Shown one piece after another: positions 43,866 to 54,860 of a stretch of DNA of 64,000 nt. The first letter of the stretch is position 1. Each line of letters begins with the position of its first letter. The DNA is from Agriotes lineatus (lineage: Eukaryota; Arthropoda; Insecta; Coleoptera; Elateridae), in assembly GCA_940337035.1 (NCBI GenBank), contig CALNHX010003292.1, forward strand, positions 89,647 to 153,646. Direction: 5' to 3'. The notes under the pieces are model-generated. The model was not told where the DNA came from, ran no database searches, and was given only the letters and a program-made list of their open reading frames with translations. Made by a program: the position numbers and the translations under genes.

Positions 43866-44067
43866 GAATGACAATATAAGTGAACTTAAAATTATCACAT
43901 TTATGTTAGAATGTAAATTATATAATTTATTGTAACACTATCTTTATAGAGCGCTAATAGCGTAGCTGCTGATGCGCCATTAACCAGTTAAATAAATTAA
44001 TAAGAAAAACAACATTCTTTAACTATATTTATTTAATTTTATTTTAATATAAATTATTATTTAACAA

Positions 44068-44220
44068 ATGAAATTGTTTCGAAACTTAGCAAGAATGGGT
44101 GTAAGAGGCAGACCAAGAAAATCATGGGGCAAGAAGGTAGAAGAAAACCTTATTGAAAAGGAAATTACTTGGAATGAGAGGAAAGACTGCCAAAGAACAA
44201 AAGGGAATGGGCCAGGCGTT
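44068..44220 (+). pseudogene. RTE-like ORF2 C-terminal scrap
   Basis: The frame reads GVRGRPRKSWGKKVEENL and then KEITWNERKDCQRTK, matching the last part of RTE-like and related RT proteins, where GRPRxxW is followed by a basic DR-x-x-W end. A comparable string (SVGRPKSR) occurs in the element at 10721-13680. Only this tail is present. Confidence 0.6.
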
Positions 44221-44341
44221 AATAGGTTGTGCAAGGAAATGAAGAAAATTGTGAATTGTGTTATTTCAGCCGAGCTTTATTTATTTAGTTATAAAGCGCT
44301 TTCCTCCATAACCTTCAGGTACTTTGTATGTTTAAGTCTTA

Positions 44342-44956
44342 TCATGATTTACCAAGATATCCTTTAGAATAGATCCAAGTTTCATTCATGAAAACTGTTT
44401 GTAATGGTGACGATAAATTGAGGTTTGTCATATAACTTTTTAAAAACTGAAGATGCATACTGGCGATATTTGATTTTTCAACTAATGCTCTACGATTGTT
44501 GTCCTTGAGAAATTTAAATTCAAGGTAATGTAGAAAAATGTTTAAACTGCTGCGGTCTATTAGAATATGATACTCTTGAAGTTCATAATTTAAAGATTTC
44601 AGAGCAATATGCTTTTCTAGAATAAATATAAAAATTTGAATGTATAAAATTAAATAAACTTTATACGCTTTACTTTCACTATACATCTTGTATATAGTTT
44701 TCCTGATGACCAGTTTAGAAGAAGATAGGTCTGCAGTTTTCGATTTCTTGGGAGATCTCTTTATAACAAGATTAAATAAAACTGCTTGGTTCCTAGTAAG
44801 TGCCTTGTTCCTTTTCACAGTAGAAATGCGAATTCCTAAAGCCTGAGGAGCTCGCTGCAATAAACAAATAATTATACAATAAGATCGTAAGTAATAAATT
44901 AGAGTGTCGTATCTGTTGCACACAAGATAAAGGAAGGAAATGCCCACACGTTTCAA
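44342..44956 (-). pseudogene. IS630/Tc1-mariner-type transposase, N-terminal half
   Basis: A 204-codon open frame on the minus strand. It contains RAPQALGIRISTVKR (second part of a helix-turn-helix), KSKTADLSS, RKTIYKMYSE and, near the end, NNRRALVEKSNI and VFMNETWIYSKGYLGKS. In this insect transposase type the stretch before ETW is normally Asp, the first catalytic acid; here it is Asn. The frame stops just after it, so the rest of the catalytic core is missing. No terminal inverted repeats were found. Confidence 0.7.
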
Positions 44957-45239
44957 ACAAAGTTCTGATTCAGATTTATAAAAACTGATGGTAGTAAATT
45001 TTGCATAGGTAAGATTTATGCTTACATTAGAAATTGCAATGCAAACTAAAATAAATTAGAATTAGGTACGTTTTAACTGAATGTATGAATTTTAGCTATG
45101 CTTTTGGTGTAAAAACTAATTTTATTAATAACAGTTTTACGATTTACGAAGTCTACTCTTTACAAGCAATTTGTAGTACCGATGATTTAAATGGTGAACA
45201 AAAATTTATCTTAAATAAAGTTATAGAGTTTTTTAAGCT

Positions 45240-46905
45240 AATGTCGAGCAATAAACGAAGCCGTACTGATAAAGTGGTGCATCGCACTGATACTGGCGAT
45301 GCTCTGCTAATCAAATAGAGATACTTTCAATTGTTCCCTGCTATGCAAGTTCATGCAAATACAGAATTGAACAGAATGCTTGAAATGGGTTTACTTTGAC
45401 CTTTAAACTCTTCGTGGCCATCTCCGTCATTTTAGTTTAAAAAAAGATGATATTAGCTGTCGTTTATGTCTTGACGTCCGAAAACTGAATTTGGTTACAA
45501 AGAAAGTAGCATATAAACTTCCTTATTTATCCACAATTTTAGACAGATTACGAGGCGCTCGTTATTTAACATCAATCGACTTGAAGCAGGTATTTTATCA
45601 AATTCTTCTCGATAAAGATTCTTGCCCTAAAACTGCATTTATGGTGCCAGGAAGAGGTTTATTCGAATTCACAGTCATGTCCTTTGGAATTACTAATGCT
45701 TCAGCTACGCAACAACGGGTAATGGACACTATTTTTGGACCATTACTGGGAAAAAATCATTTGTATATCTAGATGATATTATCATCATATTAAACACTTT
45801 TAAAAACATGCTGCAATGCTAGATAAAGTTTGTCGTCGTCTAAAAAAGCAAACTTAATTGTTAATTTTGAGAAATGCAAATTCTGCAAACCCAGTTTATC
45901 TTATTTACGATTTATAGTAGGCAAACAGGGGCTTTATACAGATCTCGCAAAAATCAAAGCAATTTCAAATTTTCCAAACCCAAGGCTGTTACCGAAATTA
46001 AACGCTTCCTAGGATTATGCTCATGGTATCGACGATTTAGTAAAGATTTTTCTATTATAACTGCCTTAATAACCGCTCTTATAAAAGTTCGTATAGAAAA
46101 AGCAACAGGTTAATTGGACTGAAGGAGCTAATAAATCGTTTGAAAATATTAAATCTTTACTTATCTCAGCTCCAATTCTAGGTAGTCTTTCTCAACCATT
46201 TAATCTTCATTCTGATGCATCCGATTACGGACTAGCTTGTGTGCTTACCCAAGGTGAAAAAGAGATTGAAAGAGTAATAGCTTATGCTTCACGAACGTTA
46301 TCTAAATGTGAAAGAAATTATTCGGTAACGGAAAAAGAGTGTGTTGTTGTTTTTGGCATTTCGTGGCTATATAGAACAAACTCACTTTACAGTATATATT
46401 GATCATTATCTTTAAAATGGTTAAATAGCATGCGCGAACCAAATGGTCGTCTTGCTCGAGGGAGTGTTAATCTTCTTCAATTTTCATTTGATATAAAACA
46501 CAGCAAAGATAAACAATATGTATAGAAGCCGACCGACTGTTTAAATATGTTGCAAATAGATACGATATAGTTTCTAATCTTTTCGAGTGGAAACAAGTTG
46601 TACCATTCTCGCGCAGGCGAGAAATCTTACGATCACATCAGGACGACTCTACATTTGCACATTTAGAAATTTAGACGTTTAAGAAATTATGTGAGCAATT
46701 TTACTGGCCATCAAATGAAAGCTGATGTTATTAGGTATATTAAAACATGTAATGTTTGTGCCGCAATTAAATCACCCAATTATCTAAAATATGAACTCAT
46801 GGGTAAAGACAAAAAAGTTAAGTATCCTTTTCATTGCCTAACCATAGACATTATCGGCCATTTTCCACGTTCTACAAAAGTGTTAATTACTACACGGGGA
46901 ATTTT
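45240..46905 (+). pseudogene. Gypsy 2 Pol, first part (RT, RNase H, integrase N-terminus)
   Basis: The linker TDTGDALLIK ends at 45318. RT is split among several frames: LDVRKLNLVTKK, TSIDLKQVFYQI, VPGRGLFEFTVMSFGITNASATQQR, then a degenerate YLDDIIII near 45770, then FLGLCSWYRRF. RNase H follows in broken frames at about 46200-46400, with LHSDASDYGLACVL (first Asp) and KCERNYSVTEKECV. The integrase zinc finger (TGHQMKADVIRYIKTCNVCAA) and HCLTIDIIGHFPRS (first integrase Asp) end at the interruption. At least six frame changes or stops are needed, so it is inactive. Confidence 0.8.
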
Positions 46906-48620
46906 TCTGTACACAAAAAAAAAAGAAAATAATATATAATTCACAACACGGCGGTTCAGGAATTGTCTAGTAGTGTAGCAAATTTTCGCCAGCTAGTTCC
47001 TGAGCAGGAATGGGGGGGGGGGGGGTTGTCCGGAAGCGCCACTGTTTCGAGACGGTCCAAACCAGAAAACCTACAAGTGTTCGTGTAAGTTCCTAAACCA
47101 CTTCGCTGTTCCATAAAAATAATAAAAGACAGAAAACACCATAGCTTGAAGTAACCTAATTATTTATTTACAGTATGGACACATACAAACTCTGCACCAT
47201 ACACGAAAAAGGCAACACGAATCTATGATAGAATAATTTGTTTGTAATTAGAATAGTAGATGTGATTTTAGTTTTACTTATAAAATGTACAAGGTTTTTA
47301 TGTTAATAGATTTGAAGCCAAAAACAGAACTCTACGATCTTAACTCACAATTCGCTCGCATACACGTATCTCAACTGTACGATAGTGACTTAAAAATTAG
47401 AACTGCGATAACGATAAACAGGAGTTCTCAAATTCTCATTAAATCGCTTCAACGATCAATTAATTTGTCTAAACGCGATCTATTCGAATTGGTACCATTT
47501 CGCTTAGGTGTTTTACACTTAGTGTACTGTGTATTTTCAGCGCTAACAAGGAGTTGATTGCAATATTTAAGCTACCGATAAATGCTCGCAAAAGATTTAG
47601 TTAAATTTCAAAGTGCTGAGTTACGCTGAACGCGACCAAAATGTTGACATTCAGGTTGACCAATCAAAGAAATATTAAATGTACTTATCAATTGTAAATA
47701 ACCACATAAGTAATTGCACGTGGTGCACATTGAAGTTACACATAATTTCGCAGCATAAAACGGTAAGGAATATCGCCAGCATACGAGGTAAGACACAACG
47801 TATAAAATTTCATAACAAGAGCACAAAGGGTACTAAAGTTGACTAAATCGGTAGCAGATACCTGGTTATGCACGAAAGCGTAGCTTCGTCAGAGCAGCTA
47901 TGCAGGGCAGCTCTATACTCAAAGATGCTGTCCAACGATTTGAAATAACCTCAAAAGTGACAGGCTTTTCTCTAACTTTCATACTGATGCAAAACCTTGT
48001 GGTTGTCACAGTTGGGAGAAGTCGTGCATTCGAAGACTACCACATGGGTTGAGGTTTCTCACAACGGCGTAAGGGTTGATCTTCCAGGTGCTTTGGCAAG
48101 CGACATCAATGCCACAGGGGGAGCTCATGCAGAATTTCGTACGATTAAGACGCAAAAGGAATACGAGGAGTACCAAGAGGAGATCTACAAGTACACGATA
48201 TTTGAATTCGCTGTTCAAAACGAACTATAGAAACATATCAGAGTTGGTGGATTTACAGAAATATATTATTAAACCAGTATAACTGGCTTTGTTTCAGCAA
48301 TATCATACAGAATTTCTTGCAGGTGAATGACGATTTACATCATAATTCTGGAATCGTTGGATCTGCTTGAAGAAAAATTCCAGGAAATCCAACTACATCA
48401 CCCACAAATAATCGCACTAGAAATCAGAGGCATAAAATGCAAAACTGAGTATGCAACCAAATACACACCTAGAAACTGCAGGTCACTCGAACCCCCTAAA
48501 CTGCATCTGTATGTATTTAAGTGAAAAAATGTCTGCATCTAAATGATATCAACACTGTAACAAAAGGTAATTCTGATTAGGTAACAAAATTCGTACTTGT
48601 AATATACATGAAAAAACCTA
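46905..48620. other. 1.7-kb interruption inside the gypsy 2 integrase
   Basis: This interval separates two parts of one integrase. It holds a run of 14 G (47012-47025) and AT-rich DNA. One frame, 47285-47557, has ELYDLNSQFARIHVSQL, which resembles the C-terminal end of gypsy Pol proteins. A 77-codon frame, 47997-48230, has the compositional look of real coding sequence (few repeats, Glu/Tyr-rich end) but no motif I recognise. The block may be a second, decayed LTR element inserted in the first. Inverted ends and duplications were not found. Confidence 0.4.
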
Positions 48621-48639
48621 CAGCTTAAAGTATTTTTAC

Positions 48640-49180
48640 TTTTATTGAAAATGATATTTTTCTAATTTTCGGAGTACCCCAAATATGTATGGTGGATAAC
48701 GGTCCTTAATTTATTAGTGCAGAATTCAAAAAAATAATGCACAAGTATAAAGTACAACAATTATGGTACAACGCACTGTATCACCTGCAAGTAAATTATG
48801 TTGAGCGAGTTAATCGAGGCATTGCTACTGCTACGGCAATTCGTGGTTATGTTAAAGAAAATTATCGCACTTGGGACGCTGAAATATATCAAGTAGCTCA
48901 TGCCATAAGAAATTCAGTTCATGAAATAACTGGTTTTACACCATCGTTTCCTAATTTTGGACGTACTATTCCCAGTAATGGAGACTAGTATGGAAAAATT
49001 ACTGATATGGAAGAAGAAGAACTATCTATAGGTGATCGTGAAAATATTGTACCTAGTGTGAATCAATTAAGTGATATTCATAAAGACATTCTTTGTAAGT
49101 TGAAGATTGCTTATAAAACGAGTACCAAACGATTAAAAAAATTATGTCCTGTCCTATTCAAGCAAACATTTTAGTCAAAA
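48640..49180 (+). pseudogene. Gypsy 2 Pol, second part (integrase core end)
   Basis: The frame resumes with IFGVPQICMVDNGP (second integrase Asp), then KIMHKYKVQQLWYNALY and VNYVERVNRGIATA (position of the catalytic Glu), continuing to FTPSFPNFGR. One stop follows the DNGP motif and another occurs near 48986. The sequence lacks a chromodomain and ends near 49180. Confidence 0.78.
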
Positions 49181-49640
49181 ACTAGCGCCTAAATTTATTA
49201 AATGAATAGTTAGTGACGTGACTGGTTTTTTAACGATTTAGGTATAGGTATAATTTATATTATAGGTTTAGATTAATTTTTAGATATACAAGTTTCCTAT
49301 AGGTTAAGTTAGATTTTAGGTAAGGGATTTGATTTTTTATCAGAACCTAGATATTGCGTCGCTTAGCAAGTACATACAGTGAATTTATTTCAATGGTTAA
49401 CATAGCAGTTTCGTTTCTATGCCAGCATTTAATCATACAGGTTACTTCCATAGTTACCAATGAAATCAATAGATCAGAGCGTTTATTTTACGAGTTAACA
49501 TACGAATTTGAATTAGCTATTTGCTAATAAGAAACCTTAATTTTGTTACCGGAATGTAGGTATGCAACTAAAAAGTAGATACGTAGGAACAACGTATGTG
49601 TTGTATCTTTTCCTCAGTGGTATGCATTAGAATATAGTAT
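49181..49640. other. AT-rich interval without identifiable genes
   Basis: This probably includes the lost 3' end of gypsy 2. No LTR could be defined. Confidence 0.4.
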
Positions 49641-49644
49641 ATTG

Positions 49645-49788
49645 TGTCACAAGGGTAGAAAACGAGCATTAGCAGCCCGCGGGTATTAGCTGCATGAGCG
49701 AGCAAAGCGAAGCGAGGGCAGCTGAAAGCTAAGGGCTGCTAATGCATTTTCTGCATGTGTGACACACAACGCCTAGCATTAAAAAATA
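49645..49788. repeat. Small hairpin (MITE-like), about 144 bp
   Basis: The left arm runs from GTGTCACAAGGGTAGAAAA to GCATTAGCAGCCC, and its complement (GGGCTGCTAATGC...TGTGTGACAC) ends at about 49788. The centre has GCGAGCAAAGCGAAGCGAGG. There is no coding capacity. Confidence 0.75.
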
Positions 49789-50244
49789 GAAAACATATAC
49801 AAAAAGCTTTGATTTTATAAATACAAACAGAATTTAATAAGAAATTTAAGTACTAACAATTTACGAATTTATTTAATATAATAATTAATGTTAATTATCC
49901 CTTGAGCACAATTATGTATAGTAGTACCAGCATTTGTAGGCATTGGTAAGTGTTTGAAGTGCAAGTAGCGTGGTGACTTATTTCTATAGATGAAGTGGGT
50001 TCATTGGAATTATCTAGATTAACTGGTATTTCATTTATTTGGTCGGAAATATTTAACACTAGGGTTGCAGAACTACGGCGGAAGCAATGTCCTGTGGATG
50101 TACTAGGTTCAGACAGTTTCAAAAAAGTGGCTATTTTGCTTGGAATTTTGCTAAATACATTTTTTCCGATCGGTTGTACTCTACATTTATTGTTCTTGTA
50201 ATAAATGAATAAGCGATTGTGTGGAGTGTGGGTTGGTCTAAGAG

Positions 50245-50459
50245 AATAGTATATTATACATCAAGGTAGCGAAGCGCAGTATTATAACCTGAGCGCATAT
50301 TAGATACTGAGAACGAAGCGCGAAGTATCTAAAGCGCGAAGGTTATAAGACGATTCGCTACCGTGGTGTTTATACTATTTTTTGCACTACCAAACGGCTT
50401 AATACCTAAATTCCCAACAAATTGCGAAAATATTTTAACTGTCAACCTGACAATACAGC
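50245..50459. repeat. MITE-like hairpin, copy 1
   Basis: This copy is about 215 bp and highly similar to 50616-50828. The hairpin arms are GGTAGCGAAGCG and TTATAACCT, with complements AGGTTATAA and TTCGCTACC, and an inner arm TAGATACT pairs with AGTATCTA. The right end, CTATTTTTTGCACTACC, is complementary to the left end of copy 2 (GTAGTGCAAAATAG), so that string is the probable terminus. Confidence 0.75.
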
Positions 50460-50615
50460 TCTTTAAAACGTCAAAATTAAAATTTGGTAACTTAGCAGTT
50501 TATTAGTTACCACGGTGAAAATTGTTTATTTTACTTTCTCTCCCATGGTGGAGAAAAACAACTTCACGACCTAAAGATAGGCCAATAACGGTGCGTTCTG
50601 AGACTAGTAGTGCAA

Positions 50616-50828
50616 AATAGTATATTATACATCGAGGTAGCGAAGCGCAGTATTATAACCTGAGCGCATATTAGATACTGAGCGCGCAGCGCGAAGTATC
50701 TAACGCGCGAAGGTTATAAGACGATTCGCTACCGTGGTGTATATTCTATTTTTTGCACTACCAAACGACTTAATACCTAAATTCCCAACAAATTTCGAAA
50801 ATATTTTAACTGTCAACCTGACAATACA
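50616..50828. repeat. MITE-like hairpin, copy 2
   Basis: This is a second copy in the same orientation, 371 bp further on, with about 95 per cent identity by eye. The inverted ends GTAGTGCAAAATAG (about 50607-50620) and CTATTTTTTGCACTAC bound it. About 155 bp of unrelated sequence lies between the copies. Confidence 0.75.
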
Positions 50829-51326
50829 TCTGTTAGCACTATTGGAAAGTGCACCCCCCCCCCCCAAGAGCCGTCCAAATCGGAATTTTGAGTGTCTCTA
50901 TTTGTTTGATTTATGTACGCTGATAATATAGTTTATGATTAAGTTATAATTTAAGCTTCGTATTGTCATATTATTTAAGGTGCTTGTTTTATTTTGTTTT
51001 ACGCTGACCAGTTGATACATTTGGGAGGGGCGTGTAACGATCTAATATCGTTATTTAAGTACTAATCTGAGTAGTGAGTGCGACTAGCTTGAACACGGGC
51101 GTGTTTCTGTGATTGTGCTCGTAAGTTATAGATATAAGGATATAACAGTGGACAAATTTCATATTAACTACCGCTAAATACCTTAATCAGTTTAACACTA
51201 GTGGGGCAAGAAGGTGCAACAACGCCGCTATCGGCGCGATAGCAGCGCAGCCCAGATATGACAACAACCTTTCTAGTAACCTCTAAATATCGTGCTTCGA
51301 GGTTAAATTCAAGTTCGAGTAAATAA
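50829..51326. other. Interval before the Jockey-like element
   Basis: It begins with a run of 12 C (50854-50865). From about 51040 the sequence is GC-richer and may be the 5' UTR of the Jockey-like element, but the exact 5' end is not clear. Confidence 0.4.
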
Positions 51327-52385
51327 ATGGATGAAGCAAACCACTTCCAGCTGAAACCTCCTACCATGATTTATAAGGGATCAAATATAATCCCTACTCC
51401 AACAGAAATGGACTTTCAAGTTTCGCAGAGTAACGACCTAAACCACAATAAGCGACCTTTATCAGCACCCGAAGATAACGACATAAACAAACGGTATATG
51501 TTTAACCCAGATACGGTAATCACTCAAACTAGATCTTATAGCTTCCAATGAACACAAAATAACCCCTCACTTTCCCCGTCAACAAATAACACAGCTACTG
51601 TAACCAACCCACCAGAAAAACCAAAAATTTCGCCAATATATTTAGTTAAACAAGATTTCACAACAGCATACAAAGACAGCCAACTAAGAATCAATTTAAA
51701 CTCTTCTGACGATTATAAAAGTCTCACAAAATACTGCGAAGAACAAAAAGTAAATTTCTACACCTGCAAGAACCCAGATAATTCTAATATATCAGTAATA
51801 ATACGAAGTGTCCCTATATCAATATCTGAAGAAAAAATCAGCGAAGAACTGAAAAAACTAAATTATCCTGTCATTAAAGCAACCCGATTATTAAACAGGA
51901 ACAAAATAGCAATGCCACTTATTGCCGTTGAACTTAAGAAAACAGATAAAGTAAAAGAAATATATAATCTCAACAGACTTTTATACTGCGTAGTGTCAGT
52001 AGAACCCAGACGCCGAAGCAGTGACACTCCGCAGTGCACCAACTGTCAACTCTCAGGTCATACCAAAAACTACTGCCACCTACCACCACGGTGTGTTAAA
52101 TGCATCGAGCACCATCACTATAGTGACTGCAAGAAACCTAAAGAAGTTAAACCCTTATGTGTCAACTGTAGGGGCGACCACACAGCCAACTATAGGGGTT
52201 GTCCTTACTTCAGGAAGCTCAATAACAAAACGTCTCCGCCAATAGTTAGATCCACTAATCCCAATGCCCATATAACCGGTAATATCATCTCCAGCCCAAC
52301 ATACGCTAATCTCATAAGTAATAATCCAAACATACCAAACGTCCACACACCAAATAACAACAGAAATAGTTCAAACCATTCTTGA
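51327..52385 (+). pseudogene. Jockey-like ORF1 (Gag-like RNA-binding protein)
   Basis: One frame of 352 codons with a single in-frame TGA at 51549-51551; the frame after it keeps coding character (LRINLNSSDDYKSLTKYCEE, IIRSVPISISEEKI). The middle part is the region preceding the knuckles in Jockey Gag-like proteins. Three cysteine knuckles follow at about residues 234-285 (CTNCQLSGHTKNYC, CVKCIEHHHYSDC, CVNCRGDHTANYRGC). The protein binds the element RNA. The C-terminal 60 residues are Asn- and Pro-rich. Confidence 0.85.
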
Positions 52386-52453
52386 AATGATAACACCATA
52401 TATTGCTCAGATCAAACATTTCTTTTTGTCATTAATTCCTATGCTATTTCAAA

Positions 52454-54860
52454 ATGACGGGAAATCAGCAGAAGTCCATACATAAGTTAACCCTAACAAA
52501 CTGGAAAGACAATGGCTTAAAAACACAAAGGTCAACACTTCTTTCATTTATGGCCAGACACGACATTGATATCGCGTGCTTCACAGAAACGCACCTAATT
52601 AAAAATGAAAAATTTACTCTACCTGGCTATCAAATCTTCAGAAAGGATAGAGAAGCAGCAGTTGGATGAGGAGGATCCGCAATAATCATTAAGCGAAATC
52701 TTACAGCTACACCTGTTGAATTGGAAAACGTTAACCAAATGGAAGCTGTAGCCATCAAAGTTTTAACGAAGAATAACAGACAGCTGAACCAAAATGAGCT
52801 TAAAACCATCTTTGATAGCCCTGCACCCACTATTCTAGCAGGAGATCTTAATTGCAAACACATCAACTGGGGCTGCAGAACATCTAATCCCAATGGCGTT
52901 AAACTTAACAACTTTATATCACAGTTAGCAATTGACATTTCAGCCCCCCAGTGATTTTACCTATTTCCCATACAGACTGAATCATTTATCAGATATACTG
53001 GATATAATTCTTCACAAAAATTTGACTCTGCCAATAAACCAGACGGTCGTTACAGAACTAGACTCGGACCACTTACCCGTAGTGTTCACCCTAACCTACG
53101 CACCACAATACTACCCCAAACTTCCCCAGTTAATTAATGGCCCAATAGATTGGGACGTTTTTTGAACTGCAAGGAACAGATCGCTAACCTGTCCTACTAA
53201 TTTAAACTCTCAGAGACAGGTTGATAACGCAGTGGATGCCTTCAAGGAAGCTATCACCAAAGCAATACAGCAAGCTACTATCACAATACGGCGCCATAGA
53301 CCGCAGAATCATTTCAGTCCTCCAACATATATACTGAACCTTATTAGGGAAAAGCACTCCGTTCGAAGACTATGGCAAAACACTCGAGATGCCGCAGCCA
53401 AAGCTCATCTTAATCAATTGATTAGATTAGTAAGAGACGAATTGGACAAATATAGGATAGATTCATATATCCACTACAGAGAAACGCTCAATCCAGGGGA
53501 TCCTAACAGAGCAAAAAAAAATTCTAAATCAACCGACGATCATTCCGACACTGCGAATTCATCGTAACACATACGCAGAAGACAAAGATAAATGTGAAAT
53601 TTTTGAGCAACAATTGGAAGAAACCTTCTCCACTACATACAAGGGTAATAATGCAAATCATGTCCAACACTAGGAACGAACAGCATAGTACTACTATTGA
53701 GAATATAGCACTGTTAGAACCTGTGTCTCCTTCGGAAATAAAAAAATATATAACTCAACTTCAAACTAAAAAAGCACCAGGGGTTGACATCATACCTAAC
53801 ACAGTTCTAAAAAACTTACCAAAGAAGTCTATATGCTATTTAACAGCAGTTTTTAATGCTTGCCTGAAAATTGTCGAAAAAGGGTACGAAGCAAAAATGC
53901 ACACACTAATAACCTTTGTGGATGTAGCACAAGCTTTCGACCGGGTGTGGCTACACGGCTTACTGTTTAAAATGCTAAATATGAACATCCCTCCATATTT
54001 ATTAAATATTATTCAATCATTTCTATCAGAAAGAACTTATCAAGTGCGAGTAAACACATGTACCTCCTCGATTCGCCATTGTAACGCTGGAGTACCGCAA
54101 GGGTCGATATTGGGGCCTATCTTATTTAACATCTTTATGTCCGATATTCCACAAATTCGCGGCACAGAGCTAGCTATGTACGCTGACGATACGGCGATCG
54201 TTGCACAAAATCACGATATTAACGTAGCTGCAGACCAACTACAAGAAAGCGTAAATGAACTCACTCGTTGGTTCTGTAAATGGTGCATTAAAATTAACGC
54301 AGACAAATGCGAATCAAAAATCTTCACGCTACGCCGACCGACAAATCCCCAAAACATTCTCATCAATAACACGCCGATCCCCTGGAATCCGAAAGACAGA
54401 GCGGTTCGATACCTTGGAATTTATCTCGATAGAAAACTAAATTGGAGTTACCATATTCACAAAAAATTGTCGGAATCATATGCCAGACTAGCCATACTGT
54501 ACCCCATCTTAAACAAGAAGTCGTCGCTTAAAATTCAATGTGGAACCTTAATATACGACCCATCTTCACGTACGAATGCTGCATCTGGAGTGCTACATCA
54601 AAAACTAACGTAAATAAACTGCAACTGCTACAAAATAAAGTTTACGCACCATAACCAATGCGGATTGGTTTATTAGAAATACCCAACTTCACAGAGAAAC
54701 AGGCGTACCAAAAATTCAAGAATTTATTTCGAAAACGGCCAAAAAGTTTTATGAAAACCTTAACCAGTGCAGCGGAGCAGTACATTTTAATATAGGCCAA
54801 CCATCGTTGCACAATAGACTAAAGCGGAAACAACCTATTGACATTTTGAGTGATACCTAG
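52454..54860 (+). pseudogene. Jockey-like ORF2 (endonuclease and RT)
   Basis: Endonuclease: DIACFTETHL (52555), ILAGDLNCKHINWGC near 52840 and LDSDHLPVV near 53065 (catalytic His). The reverse transcriptase starts with KKAPGVDIIPN (53770) and reaches FNACLKI. A break then joins KGYEAKMHTLITFVDVAQAFDRV (motif A), so about 60-70 residues of the fingers are deleted. AGVPQGSILGPILF (motif B), YADD with TAIVAQ (motif C) and RYLGIYLDRKLNW follow. The frame 53594-54613 holds this part. A further frame carries MRIGLLEIPNFTEKQAY to the stop near 54860. At least two frameshifts are present in the endonuclease and linker. Confidence 0.85.

Larger units (their letters stand above)
36480..43950 (+). pseudogene. 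Jockey/I-like ORF2 C-terminus with RNase H, interrupted
   Basis: The first piece encodes the region after the RT (RALVRSKIEYGS, LRLATGAY and TSPI strings) and then RNase H with IKIYTDASKSEVGVGAAIL, which holds the first catalytic Asp. Several stops follow, up to ELLA at the gypsy junction. The second piece begins AKEAVFDYTA and ends with RTGH-like RIGHTNLTHSYFL and the zinc-binding CETCNVQLTIAHIILEC near the C-terminus. The third continues SELKIITFMLEC after the SINE. RNase H removes RNA from the RNA-DNA hybrid during retrotransposition. The copy is dead through truncation, stops and two insertions. Confidence 0.8.
36470..44005 (+). mobile_element. Jockey/I-like non-LTR element, 5'-truncated, split by gypsy and SINE insertions
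   Basis: Three separated pieces form one ORF2 C-terminus on the plus strand: 36480-37386, 43171-43571 and 43880-43950. The gypsy element (37387-43170, GGCC duplication) interrupts the RNase H domain, and the SINE (43572-43865, 14-bp duplication) interrupts the last codons. The element lacks its ORF1, endonuclease and most of the RT. After the stop near 43935 an AT-rich 3' UTR runs to 'aataaattaataagaaaaac' near 44005. Confidence 0.82.
45085..49180 (+). mobile_element. Second Ty3/gypsy element, decayed and interrupted
   Basis: Pol sequence on the plus strand runs from the linker before RT (45250) to integrase (49150), with a 1.7-kb interruption at about 46905-48620. No gag and no LTR pair could be found, so both ends are probably lost. 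It belongs to a different gypsy lineage from the element at 37387-43170, as its RT has VPGRGLFEFTVMSFG rather than TPFGMYEFPFMSFG. Confidence 0.8.

Noticed and set aside
48006..48218. 70-codon minus-strand frame opposite 47997-48230
   Set aside because: Antisense to a better-composed frame and without motif; neither strand is called a gene.
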